Origin: Ananas comosus
Taxonomy: Eukaryota; Streptophyta; Magnoliopsida; Poales; Bromeliaceae
Direction of reading: 5' to 3'
NCBI RefSeq assembly: GCF_001540865.1
Contig: NC_033628.1
Coordinates: 10,716,415-10,780,414, forward strand
DNA length: 64,000 nt
Each line of letters begins with the position of its first letter. The stretch's first letter is position 1. The notes beneath the pieces are model-generated. The model saw nothing but the letters and a program-made list of their open reading frames with translations, had not been told where the DNA came from and made no database searches. Of this stretch, positions 40,284-52,694 are shown piece by piece. Made by a program: the position numbers and the translations under genes.

Positions 40284-40388
40284 TCCAACTACTAACACCC
40301 CTTCCCAGCAGAGGAAATTAATAAGAGTGAGAAAAATTAAGGCTATGCTAAGAGTGTAGGGAGAGAGATAAAGAGAGATTACAAAGAG

Positions 40389-43144
<2,756 letters not shown>

Positions 43145-44481
43145 AACTATGTATGTTGATTAAGGAAAAGTATTAATTGTTTGATTAATTGTTTATTTGT
43201 GAGTAATAGAGTTGTTTAGCTATTTATCATTTTTCTCTGCCAAATAAGACCAAATTACACATAGCTAAAGGTTGATTTTGTACTTAAATTTTGTGTATGT
43301 GTATTTTGTGTTAAATAGAGTTACAAAGAGGTAACTCTATATATGATCTTTGCAATAGGCCCCTCCTATTTGGAAACAGGAGCACAAGGGGATCCAGCTC
43401 ATAGCTTCAATAATTGAGTAAGCTGAAACAGTTGTGACGAGGACAAATCTAGCATCTAATGATCTAACTTTGACAACTAATCTTAAGTATGAAACAAATT
43501 AATGGTACCAATTATTATTAATGTTTGATAGACACTTATGTTTAATGTTGTATGAAAAAGTAGAAGCACCGACGAAGCACGTCAACATCGATGAGCGAGA
43601 AATAAGAAAAATGGGTCCTTCTCAATTATGTTTTATCTTCGTAGTTAGGATTAATCCTCGTTCTCTTTAGAAAATAATTAACAATTTCGTGTCATCTAAA
43701 GACCTGTTTAACGATGTAGAAATATACTTTTTAGTTTTTCTAATAAGACTAAAAAGATAATACATCAATTGAACTAGTGCGATCTACACGATATTTTATT
43801 ACTGAATAAGAAATGGTACTATATATATATATATATATATTTTTTTTTGTGTTGGTGACGTATTTTACACGCAATCTCAAACAGAACCTAGCGAACAAAA
43901 ATGGAGGTTCTAGTTTTAAGTTACACCAATAATTCATTGCATGTTCTCTTTTTTGTTAATGCACGTCGCTTTCCCTCCTTTAAAAGTCGGTGGCATTTTC
44001 TCTCCTTTTTTAGCTGCTAAGATCCCACAAGGACAGCCCATGTTCTCCTTTTCCTTAATACTGATAAAAAGCCAATTTTTAACTAATTTTGTATAAAGTT
44101 ATTTATATAATATTTATATAAAAACATTGAAAATTATATTGTAATAAATAATATTAAAGTATAAAACATAAATAGAGAAAACTGAAAAAAAAAAAAAAAA
44201 GTGAAGTATGTTCACTTAACAAGAACCAAATCAATAAAAATCTAAACAATACCAAATCAAGAATCACCAGTCTCACATAATTGCCATACATTTGCGGCCA
44301 TATTTGGATGTCTGAGAATATCATTCCGCGATAACTTATTCGAAATGAAGTTTTTTTTTTGTAATTGAAAATAAGAGCTTTATTTTTGCTGTATGATTTG
44401 ATAGAATAATATATGATACATATGAGGCTAGTTATATTATTTTGAAAAAATGACATGAAGGATCGTTGAAATATGTCGATT
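43145..44481. other. 3' flank of peroxidase copy 2 and AT-rich spacer
   Basis: Presumed peroxidase 3' untranslated region first, then AT-rich sequence with a short (TA)n near 43820. No coding signal; the minus-strand frame at 44154-44456 is hydrophobic low-complexity. Confidence 0.35.
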
Positions 44482-44635
44482 ATTTTTTTTTTTTTTGGAA
44501 AATAGATAGTATGCTATTCGTTTCGTTTATTTTATTCAAAAAAAAATTTAGCTGAAAATATGAATCAACTAGAATTTGAACTTGGTACCTCGTGTACCAA
44601 ACATCAAGCCCTTTGCCACTTGCGCCAAAAATATG
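44482..44635 (-). mobile_element. tRNA-derived SINE, minus strand
   Basis: Read on the minus strand it has a box A-like GCGCAAGTGGCAAAG, a box B-like AAGTTCAAATTC, GTTGATTCATATTTTCAGC and AAATAAACGAAACG ahead of a poly-A tail (poly-T on the plus strand at 44482-44496). The 5' edge differs from the other copies. Confidence 0.6.
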
Positions 44636-44779
44636 TCCATTGTTACACACCACAAAGTTGGGGCCTTAATAGGCTTCTTAAAGAGGCATGGGTATTTTAA
44701 CCGGGCCCATTTCCGGAGGAAGTTCCGATATATCAATTGATTTTTGTTTTCCTTTTTTTTTTGGAGAAATATAAATTGG

Positions 44780-44852
<73 letters not shown>

Positions 44853-45400
44853 AATTTGTTTTAATATATGTTTCAAACTATCAGATTTGTTGCAATCAAG
44901 TCTTATAACCCAATTTAGTTAATCGATGTATTGCTAATGTAGCAATAATTCAATAGTGTTCTGATTGATAATACGCTAATAATTAAGATATCGTATTATT
45001 TTAACATCAGTGATGAGTGAATATTTAGTCAACTAAATTAAACTGCTCGGACTTGATTGCAACAATTATAAAAATTCGAACCAAAAATTTTATCTAAGTG
45101 AATATTTAATAACTAATATGCCACACCTCTCATAGTTTGAGGACTAACGTGCAATTTTATCAGCTCGATTTGGTTAACAACACAATCTAATCCATTGACT
45201 AAGTTAACCATGTCAAAATATTTCTTTTTTTAAAAAAATATTTATTCTAACACTATGCTTGTGCTATTCTCCTAATAGCTTGCCAATTACAGATAAAATC
45301 AAAAGTGAGAAAAAGTGGTCACTGGTCCATCAGTGTAAACACATTATACACAGTAGCACTACACAAAATCTTTCCACAAAACCTAACAATTTGCTCTTCT
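44636..45400. other. Spacer with (TA)n(GA)n and a MITE copy
   Basis: 44782-44849 is a (TA)n followed by a (GA)n tract. 44850-45165 is a diverged copy of the peroxidase-intron MITE family (TGTTCTGATTGATAATACGC; right end GAGGACTAACGTGC). No gene. Confidence 0.45.
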
Positions 45401-45416
45401 ATCTTTTTCTCTTCGC

Positions 45417-45570
45417 ACCGACTGTCCCTAGAGCAAGTGGCAAAAGGTTTAGTGGTTGGTATCCGAGACCTAAGTTCGAATCCTGATTGATTCACATTTC
45501 TAGCTAAGTCTATTTCTAAATGAAATAAATGAAGCGGATAGCGTGCTACCTATTTGTCAAAAAAAAAAAA
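45417..45570 (+). mobile_element. tRNA-derived SINE with perfect 16-bp target duplication
   Basis: ATCTTTTTCTCTTCGC flanks both sides (45401-45416 and 45571-45586). The body starts ACCGACTGTCCCTAGAGC, has a box A-like TAGAGCAAGTGGC and a box B-like AGTTCGAATCC, then TTGATTCACATTTCTAGCTA and AAATGAAATAAATGAAGCGG, and ends in poly-A. Box A/B spacing and the tail identify a Pol III-type SINE. Confidence 0.85.
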
Positions 45571-45586
45571 ATCTTTTTCTCTTCGC

Positions 45587-46749
45587 CAACATTTCGATAA
45601 ACTAAATTGCACTTTTAATTCTCAAACTTTAATTTATTATAATTTATTATAATTTATTATTTATTTTTTAAATTACTTTATTAAGTATAATAATATGTCA
45701 CTGATGTGATAGTGATGTGATAGTATCGAAATCATCGATAACATAAAAATTTCTAAGATACCACGCATGCAGTAGTCGGTTAACTGAACTATAATGTAGG
45801 ACTTAATTATAATAATTTTAAATATTTTGTGCCAAAAACTATATTAAATTAAAATTTCCGGATTAATGTACCACCTATCTCAAATTTTGAGGATCAAATT
45901 AGGGTTTTTTGACATCTTGTGTTAGAGCGTTGATGACATGGAGACACCTCAATGCCTTTTCTTTTACCTGAGAAAGAAAAATAAAATACTACATATTTTA
46001 TTTAATTTTTTTTTAGAGAAAAATAATATACTATTCGCTTCGTTTATTTTATTATTTTGTTTAATTTTTTAAAAGATAAAAAAAAAAAATGAAGAACACT
46101 AGTTTCTAGAAGAGTATGAATGTGATTTATGTAGCCATAAAAAAGGAATAACTTTAAGACTAAGTATATGTCAAAAGCAGGTGGGGGAAGTTTCCTTGAG
46201 CCTGTCATTTTTGACAGTGATGTGAAGCTAACTTACTGCTTTTCAAATAGTTTTTTTTTTTTTTATTTCGAGAACAAATGTTCGTGTTTTACAGATTTTT
46301 GCTGTAGTAGAAATTTAAATAAAGTTTCGAAGCCTGAAGAGCATGTCCACGATCAAACTTAAATTTTGGATTCTGCTGCAAAGAAAAGTTATTCAAGAGT
46401 ATTGGATGACTAGCTGTACTGTCCCTAGTACAAATAATAAAGGACTTTGATGGTTATTATTAAAGATTTTAAATTTTAAATTTAATTATTTTATAATTTT
46501 AGTTAAAATTTAATTTTAGAAAATAAACGAAGCGATAGTAATACTATTATTTTCTCTCTCAAAAAAATAAAAAATATTTCATGATTAAATTATATATGTA
46601 TATATATATATATATATACCCTAGGGGGCCCACTATCAACCTAACCGTAACCACTCTCATCCCAACCGCACATTTTTTCATCTGAACGGCCGAAAAGTTA
46701 TGAGTACAAAGGGCTCTATACTCATATGATTATAGTAGCCCCAGTCTAT
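45587..46749. other. AT-rich spacer with MITE and SINE tail fragments
   Basis: 45595-45905 is a diverged copy of the peroxidase-intron MITE family (start TTGCACTTTTAATTCTCAAA, end TTGAGGATCAAATTAGG). Two SINE 3'-tail fragments lie near 46010-46060 (minus) and 46520-46570 (plus, AAATAAACGAAGCGATAG). A copy of the short AGGATGATG MITE family lies at about 46615-46740. The frame at 46168-46362 has no motif. Confidence 0.4.
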
Positions 46750-47610
46750 ATACATTTAAGTGTCGTGGCACGAGGTCGTGCCAGAAACTTGCCGGCACGG
46801 TACGGCACGGTGCGTGCCGAGCCGTGCCGATACGTGCCAGTTAAAAAAATTCTTGTGTGCCGACACATAATAGCGTGAAATATTTATTTTCTTTAGCAAC
46901 AAAATATTCTAACTATTTATTATGTTTTTTTATCACATCTTTTAAGCTTTATTGAGGAAATTACTTACTAATTTAAAGAATAAAGAGTTTTGAGCTGTGC
47001 CATCAGCACAGGGTCTGTATTGTGCCGGTATCTTGTTGGCACAGTACGGCACGGTGGATACGGCCCGTAACGACGGGCACTTAAAACCTTGCCTGGGGGC
47101 TTCGGCCGTAACTCAAGGTGTGACAAATATATGCATGTTTTGTAAAAGCAACATATGTAGGTAAAGAATCAGATGATGGCGTACCAATTTTAATAGCCCC
47201 TTTTGTTAAGAGACTTTACTTCTCACTAGATCCAAGAACTCCTCGTCATTCTAAAATGCAATGGTTGTAATATCTGCCTAGGAATCAAACCTGGCCACAA
47301 CTCTTCTATCTTGAATTCAAAAGCTTGAACCTTATCTANGTGTCGATGTGTGCCGGTCAAAAAAAATTTTGTGTGCTGACACATAAGAGCATGAAATATT
47401 TATTTTCTTTAGCAAGAAAATATTCTAACTATTTATTATGTCTTTTTATTACATCTTTTGAACTTTATTGAGAAAATTACTTACTAATTTAAAAAATAGA
47501 GAGTTTTGAGCTGTGCTATCAGCACGGGGTTTGTATCGTGTCGGTATTCTGTTGGCACGGTACGGTACGGTGGATACAGCCCGTACCGACGGGCACTTAA
47601 AACCTTGCTT
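46750..47610. repeat. Two direct copies of a GTGCCGGCACGG-containing repeat
   Basis: A ~290-bp block (about 46810-47100) with GTGTGCCGACACATAA, GAAATATTTATTTTCTTTAG, GAGTTTTGAGCTGTGC and ACGGGCACTTAAAACCTTGC recurs at about 47340-47610 with ~90% similarity by eye. The first copy has a GTGCCGGCACGG-like rich start (CGGCACGGTACGGCACGGTG). One undetermined base is at 47339. It is a repeat of unknown class with no coding capacity. Confidence 0.55.
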
Positions 47611-47830
47611 AGGCTGGAACACTATCAATAGCACCAAACATTTTGTGCTATTAGATTTTCGGCCCTTGGATTAAAAAATGTACGGTTAGGATGATGTGGA
47701 CCACTAGGGTTGAGTGAGTTGTTGGTTTAATAGTATAATCTAACGGATGAAAATAGTCAAAAGGCTAAATTTAACGACGAAAAATTTGATAGCACGAAAT
47801 GCATTGTGCAATTGATATTATTCCAGCGGG
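47611..47830. mobile_element. Short AGGATGATGTGG MITE
   Basis: Left end AGGCTGGAACACTATCAATAG, right end ATTGATATTATTCCAGC, its reverse complement. The interior has TTAGGATGATGTGGACC and TAGGGTTGAGTGAG. Same family as the copies at 12.73, 54.80 and 55.03 kb. Confidence 0.6.
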
Positions 47831-48015
47831 ACTCTACATATATATATGGCCTTTTTGCATAAAAAATTCACTTATTTTGGGCTTTTGTAAAATCGGGTAA
47901 CCTTTTTCGTTTTTGCAGATTCGGTCCGCTTTTTTCGCAAACTGATCAAAATACCCTTATTACTTTTTCTCTTTCCTCTTTCTCTCTCCTCTTCGTTCTC
48001 TCGTTTTTTTTTTTT

Positions 48016-48040
48016 NNNNNNNNNNNNNNNNNNNNNNNNN
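48016..48040. other. Assembly gap (25 N)
   Basis: The only multi-base gap in the window. By comparison with the right arm, the missing left-arm part should correspond to 49640-50090, which holds the ankyrin fragment, so its true length may be several hundred bases. Confidence 0.9.
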
Positions 48041-48073
48041 ACGCGGACGCGCTGCGGCTGCTTCTTCTTCGTC

Positions 48074-48176
48074 GTAATGGTGTAATGGTGCACCATTACA
48101 CCATTAATGGTGTAATTACACCATTACACCATTACACCATTAATGGTATAATGGTGTAATTACACCATTAACGGTG
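48074..48176. repeat. Self-complementary GGTGTAAT/ATTACACC minisatellite, left
   Basis: Head-to-head and head-to-tail units of ATGGTGTAAT and its complement ATTACACCAT, so the tract is palindromic at several scales. The same tract is found in the right arm at 49448-49612 and briefly at 49670-49687. Confidence 0.85.
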
Positions 48177-48177
48177 C

Positions 48178-48512
48178 ACGCTGCCCGCGAAGCGGAGCCG
48201 CAGGTGGAGCTCCGCCGGGCGTAGCCGGCCGAGGGCCTCCTCGAAGGGGGAGCAGGACACCCATGGAGAGGTTGAGGGAGGAGATGTCGAGAGACGCGAC
48301 GGCGCGCTGGGACCCGGGCCGCGCGGGGGAGCAGGACACCCCTCGCCACGACGCGCAGGGCTCCGACGAGCTGGCGTTGGACCACGACGCGAGAGCCCCC
48401 GATGGGTCTGCGAGCGCCGACCTCACCGCCAGAAGCGCCGCCACCTCCGCCGCCGCCGGCGACCCCTCCTCCGCCGCGCCGCCGCCGAGGACGACGACGA
48501 AGAAGAAGAAGA
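48178..48512 (-). pseudogene. Captured LRR receptor-kinase N-terminal fragment, left copy
   Basis: On the minus strand the translation reads [20 protein letters not shown], then [19 protein letters not shown] and [13 protein letters not shown]: the LRRNT_2 cap and start of the first leucine-rich repeat of an LRR receptor kinase of the BAM/CLV1 general type. It starts and ends inside the gene, without signal peptide, repeats or kinase. It is fused in frame to the kinase fragment through a GAA-repeat (Phe run on this strand). About 94% identical by eye to the right copy, in inverted orientation. Confidence 0.75.
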
Positions 48513-48518
48513 AGAAGT

Positions 48519-49090
48519 TGATCTCACCAAGGGCAGGGAGGCAATCATGCGAGATGATCGGGCAGGCGCCCTTGTTCACTACAGCGAATGCAGCCTGGAC
48601 AGCTGTCATGTTTGCAAATGGAAGCATCCCGGTGATGAGCTCCCACAGCACAATGCCGAAGCTGTACACGTCAACCTTTTGATTATATGGTCTGTGCTGG
48701 ATCATCTCTCTGAAAAGTTAAAATTAGTTGTTTAAGGACGGACCCAGCTAAAAGAAAAGAAACAACTTTTGCTGGCAATTATAGATTTTGTTAAAAAATT
48801 TCTTCTGGTCAGGTAGTCCGACCAATATTCTAGGACATATTAGAGATATCCAGCTACTGTTATTAATCACCACACCAGGTATAGATTTCCATATACCTAC
48901 ATTGTCCTTTTGCAAATAGATATGTAGGACAAAGAATATTAAGTTTTCGTGATAAGCAGAGAAAAAAAAAGTATGCGATAGGTAATTTAAACATGAAAAC
49001 ATCAGCATTCTTCATACCTCGTAACTTGTAAGTATACGCCAATATGAACGAATCCAATAGCATATGCATCAAACTTATTAAGTCAATAAA
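48519..49090 (-). pseudogene. Captured Raf-like protein kinase fragment with intron
   Basis: Minus-strand exon piece 48519-48710 encodes [40 protein letters not shown] and AVVNKG, which is kinase subdomains VIII-X of a plant Raf-like/STY-type MAPKKK. Just upstream on this strand is an acceptor-like CTTTTCAG/AGAGATGATC, and 48720-49090 looks like intron DNA. The fragment was therefore copied from genomic DNA, not from mRNA. It is the unpaired centre (loop) of the inverted repeat. Not a functional kinase: the ATP-binding and catalytic loops are absent. Confidence 0.75.
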
Positions 49091-49104
49091 TATATTTCAT
49101 TTAT

Positions 49105-49440
49105 ATCTTCTTCTTCTTCGTCGTCGTCCTCGGCGGCGGCGCGGCGGAGGAGGGGTCGCCGGCGGCAGCGGAGGTGGCGGCGCTTCTGGCGGTGAGGTCG
49201 GCGCTTGCGGACCCGTCGGGCGCGCTTGCGTCGTGGTCCAACGCCAGCTCGTCGGAGCTCTGCGCGTCGTGGCGCGGGGTGTCCTGCTCCCCCGTGCGGC
49301 CCGGGTCCCAGCGCGCCGTCGCGTCCCTCGACATCTCCTCCCTCAAGCTCTCCGCGGGTGTCCTGCTCCCCCTTCGAGGAGGCCCTCAGCCGGCTGCGCC
49401 TGGCGGAGCTCCACCCGGGGCTCCGCTCCACGGGCCGCGT
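49105..49440 (+). pseudogene. Captured LRR receptor-kinase N-terminal fragment, right copy
   Basis: Plus-strand reading [52 protein letters not shown]. Inverted copy of 48178-48512. Ends at GTGCACCGTTTATGG, where the GGTGTAAT minisatellite begins, exactly as in the left copy. Confidence 0.75.
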
Positions 49441-49447
49441 GCACCGT

Positions 49448-49612
49448 TTATGGTGTAATTACACCATTAATGGTGTAATGGTGTAATTTCACCATTAATA
49501 GGGTAATGGTGCACCATTACACCATTAATGGTGAAATTACACCATTAATGGTGTAACCATTGCACCATTAATGGTGTAATGGTGCACCATTACACCATTA
49601 CGACGAAGAAGA
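49448..49612. repeat. Self-complementary GGTGTAAT/ATTACACC minisatellite, right
   Basis: About 165 bp of ATGGTGTAAT and ATTACACCAT units, partly diverged (AATTTCACC, ATAGGGTAAT), ending at CATTACGACGAAGAAGAAGC, the same junction as in the left arm. Confidence 0.85.
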
Positions 49613-49689
49613 AGCAGCCGCAGCGCGCCCGCGTGCCCGCCCGCAGCCGCTGCGTGCACCGGCCCGCGTGCACCATTACACCATTACGA

Positions 49690-49930
49690 AAAAGAAGAAG
49701 CAGCCGTCGGAGATCGCAACGGCGGCCGACGCCGCCCGAGCGGAGCGCCGGGCAGCGCGCGTGACAGCCGCCCTCGACTGGCGCGACGTCCCCGGCTGCG
49801 ACACCCCGCTCTACCTCGCCGCCCGCCTCCCGCGCGCCCCCACCCTCGCCGCGGCGCTCGCGGTTGCCGGTGCAGACCCCTCCCTGCAGAACGCCGCCAG
49901 GTGGACGCCGCTTGGCGAGGCCGGAAATCG
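49690..49930 (+). pseudogene. Captured ankyrin-repeat protein fragment
   Basis: Reading frame RVTAALDWRDVPGCDTPLYL, AARLPRAPTLAAALAVAGAD, PSLQNAARWTPLGEA: two ankyrin-like repeats in the style of the plant ankyrin/GPCR-chaperone (ANKRD13-like) family, where RDVPGRETPLHLA and GADWSLQN are typical. No start, stop or splice context of its own. It is followed by (GAA)n low-complexity DNA to about 50.12 kb. GC-rich and only found in the right arm because the left arm has a gap there. Confidence 0.65.
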
Positions 49931-50256
49931 CCGTGGCGCACCCCGTGCTCTTACAGGAAGAAGAAGAAGAAGAAGAAGAAGAAGAAGAGGGCGAAAAAAA
50001 AAGTTTCCAGCAGGGGGAAGAAGAAGAAAAGAAAAAGAAAAAGAACGAGAGAAAAAAAAAAAAGAACCGCCGACGGGTCCCGGCAGAAAAAAAAAAAAGA
50101 CACGAGAGAACGAAGAGGAGAGAGAAAGAGGAAGAGAAAAAAGTATAAGGGTATATTTGGTCAGTTTGCTGAAAAAGCGGACCGATCTGCAAAAACGAAA
50201 AAGGTGATCCGAATTTTGCAAAGAGCCCAAAATAGGTGAATTTTTTATGCAAAAAG

Positions 50257-50257
<1 letters not shown>

Positions 50258-50304
<47 letters not shown>

Positions 50305-51377
50305 GGGGAATTCCTCTTTCTCTTACCCGAAAAGTCTACAACCTGAAGAAAAATAAAAAAAGAAAAAAAAAAAAAAGTTAACAAAAAAGACAAGACTTAG
50401 ATTATCTACAGGTTGGAGAAACAAATTGTTGTGTAGCGAAAGATGCTAATAGTGTTGCATCCTAAAACGGAATGTGATTATTCTCATCTATATAAATTAA
50501 TATTTGCTTGAAGTGTTCCAAAGTGTCAATCTATTTGATAATTTTTGAAAAAGTAGTATATTATTCATGCGAAATAGTTAGAACTCAAACTTAAAATATC
50601 GAGTATTAATCTTCAAATTTTTAATCAGCTTATTAGGTATATATGAGCGGTGCTAGATCAAGTTTAACGGAGCCGATCGGCGATTCAAAAGTCGCAACAT
50701 CGAAAACGAGCTGGAAGCACGGAAGGCTCCGTGCTTCCGATAGCATAGTAGCCTCACTCTATATATATATATTATGTCTGATGGAGCATGATCATTGCAA
50801 TATTATTGTTTAATTTCAAAATGCATCTGTAGCTCATAGAACTCAGGAAAGTAAGAACAGTATATATCAAATGTAAATTTCAAGGCTTCCTATTTTCTTA
50901 TATCAACTAGAGCTTAAAAATTAGTGCAAAATAATACTTAATAACACATATATTAAGGCACTCAAAATCTTAAATTGAGTCATATTTCTACAAAGGTTAC
51001 TTTTGCATATTAACTACCAACTTATAACTTAGGGGAAACAACCTTACGAATATCAAATGTTTTATAAATGGAAAAGAATTAAGCACAACAACTGTGTGTT
51101 TTCTCCTTTAAATGTTAGTAACAACATGCATGCATTTCCAATTTTGCGTAGTGTGTAGTATAATATTTGTGTAACACAAAATGTCTTTAGTTATAGTTCT
51201 ACCAACCTATACTTGAAATATTGAAACATAACTCGTGTCGGCGGCTATTTGGTGTATATATATAGATGTTTTGGCTGAAAAGAAACAATGTAAATTTTCA
51301 AAATAAGAAAAAAAAACAAATTTGAGCATATACTTTCGAACATCTGGCGTATGCTTAAAATAATAATGTGGTTTCTT
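50258..51377. other. (TA)n and AT-rich spacer with a MITE fragment
   Basis: (TA)n at 50258-50300, then AT-rich DNA. 50650-50760 (GATCAAGTTTAACGGAGCCG, ACATCGAAAACGAGCTGGAA) is the right end of the MITE family of 39.5 kb. No gene. Confidence 0.4.
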
Positions 51378-51534
51378 ACCGATTGTCCCTAGAGCAAGTG
51401 GCGTAGGGTTTGGTTCTTGGTACCCAAGACCCAAATTTGAATCCTAGTTGATTCACATTTCCAGCTAAGTTTATTTTTAAATAAAATAAACGAAACGAGT
51501 AGCATAGTACTATTTATCTCTCAAAAAAAAAAAA
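51378..51534 (+). mobile_element. tRNA-derived SINE, plus strand
   Basis: Starts ACCGATTGTCCCTAGAGC, box A-like AGAGCAAGTGGC, box B-like TTTGAATCC, then TTGATTCACATTTCCAGC and AAATAAACGAAACGAGTAGC and a poly-A tail. Short flanking similarity (TGGTTTCTT) suggests a target duplication. Confidence 0.75.
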
Positions 51535-52079
51535 TATATGGTTTCTTTTTTGGTGAGATTTTTTTTTTTTTTTTTCATTCTTTGTTCTCTATTTGGATTT
51601 TATATTCCGTCTTATTCCTTGAGTTGCTTCACTTTTATAATTATATTTATTTTCCTATTATATGAAGTGCAGCCTTTCTCTCAAAAAAAAAAAAGAAAAA
51701 AGAAAAAAAGATCCTGCTCCTAATTAATGCTTCCAACAACTTAATTAGTGTGCTCATTTTCATAATTAATCAAATGTTCAATAAAGAAAAAAAAAAAAAA
51801 AAAAACACTGTAAGCAAACTATCAAAACAACAAAACAATACAACTTTGGCAGGTGAAAATTTTGTCATCATATGTAGCGCGTAGAACGAACCTAATATAT
51901 CTGTGAAAATTTGTACTATTGGAATTGGACATCAACTTGAACGTAAGTTTAAAAAACTGAAGAAAAAAAACCATTTATACTATTCCTTTCCAATCACCTC
52001 AAGTGACTTCATTGCCCGGGGGGTCAGCGCGGAGAAAGGGGAGCATAGTTGTCATAAATTGCGAGCGCAGTAGCAGTCT
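51535..52079. other. 3' flank of the B3 gene
   Basis: Poly-T and poly-A rich AT sequence; the part next to 52079 should be the 3' untranslated region of the minus-strand B3 gene. The frame at 51538-51723 is low-complexity. Confidence 0.3.
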
Positions 52080-52694
52080 TTATAGCAATAGAGGAATAAT
52101 ATAGCTGGGTTCATCGGTGTCGGCACACTCCGAATTAGGGCACTCGAGATTTACTCCGAAAAGCCTTAGTCGCTTCGTGGGGCCACCTTGCCCACCCGTA
52201 GGGTGATTTCTGTAGTAGTACTCCCACGCTGGGACGAATGAAGCCCTTTGCAGTACTGCTGCCGGCCCCCGCGGCCCAGCGCGGGTAGCCCAGCGAATGA
52301 AGAGGCGGCCGCGGGCGCCGACGGCGTGGGCGAAGGAGACGGCATCGCCCGCGCGGAGCCGCTTCTCCCGGACAAAGCGGCTCCAGCCTTTGGTCATGAC
52401 GTAGCTCTGGCTGCTGCTCCAGTAGGAGTACCGGAACCGCCACAGCCGCCCCGTGCGCTCCTCCTCGAAGCTTAGAACCACCCCCTTCCCCTCTCCCACC
52501 CGCCCGGGCTGCTGCCGCTGCTGCTGCTGCAGCGGAAAGTGCTTCTCCGCGTGCTGCTTCGGGATCACCAGCCGGTTCAGCTTCCCAACGTCGCTCGGCG
52601 TCACGACTTTTTCGAACATCAGCTCCGTCTCGACGTAATTCGAGAGCCCGGTGATATCATTCCGGTCGTGTTCCTCCTCCTCTTCCTCCTTCAT
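52080..52694 (-). CDS. B3-domain transcription factor, NGATHA-like (RAV family) with RLFGV repressor motif
   Basis: Single-exon frame of 204 aa. An acidic start ([10 protein letters not shown]) is followed by a B3 DNA-binding domain from about residue 25 to 135: [50 protein letters not shown] and [18 protein letters not shown] Gln-rich insert (56-62) interrupts the loop after FPL. Near the C-terminus, [12 protein letters not shown] contains RLFGV (177-181), known in the RAV/NGATHA group as a TOPLESS-linked repression motif. There is no AP2 domain, so it is not a RAV1/TEM type; the LFGVN[ML]EC context points to the NGATHA-like (NGAL/ABS2) branch, regulators of leaf and petal growth. It is a little shorter than Arabidopsis NGAL1. 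Strongly GC-rich, as monocot intron-less regulators often are. Expected to be nuclear. Confidence 0.9.
   Translation of the reverse strand: MKEEEEEEHDRNDITGLSNYVETELMFEKVVTPSDVGKLNRLVIPKQHAEKHFPLQQQQRQQPGRVGEGKGVVLSFEEERTGRLWRFRYSYWSSSQSYVMTKGWSRFVREKRLRAGDAVSFAHAVGARGRLFIRWATRAGPRGPAAVLQRASFVPAWEYYYRNHPTGGQGGPTKRLRLFGVNLECPNSECADTDEPSYIIPLLL

Larger units (their letters stand above)
47849..50257. mobile_element. Foldback gene-capturing Mutator-like element (Pack-MULE type)
   Basis: The ends are inverted copies about 165 bp long: GCCTTTTTGCATAAAAAATT from 47849 and, read backwards from 50257, GCTTTTTGCATAAAAAATTC. The match continues through TTTCGTTTTTGCAGAT, CGGTCCGCTTTTT and CTTTCTCTCTCCTCTTCGTT. 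The flanks are TA repeats, so a 9-bp duplication cannot be proved. Inside are fragments of a Raf-like kinase, an LRR receptor kinase (two inverted copies) and an ankyrin-repeat protein, joined by GAAGAAG runs and a GGTGTAAT minisatellite. There is no transposase. A 25-N gap (48016-48040) lies in the left arm. Captured exons with long inverted ends are the defining mark of Pack-MULEs. Confidence 0.8.

Noticed and set aside
45417..45500. tRNA gene
   Set aside because: Box A- and B-like words are present, but there is no cloverleaf or acceptor pairing, and the poly-A tail and target duplication show a SINE.
48074..48176. CRISPR-like repeat array
   Set aside because: Units are contiguous, palindromic and without spacers; the host is a plant.
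48160..48705. 181-codon kinase-LRR fusion protein as a real chimeric gene
   Set aside because: The kinase lacks its N-terminal half and the LRR part is a fragment. The joint is a simple repeat, so a translated product is possible but unsupported.
49590..50393. 267-codon minus-strand frame and 179-codon plus-strand frame over the Pack-MULE right arm
   Set aside because: Made of (GAA)n, (TA)n and captured fragments; no coherent protein.
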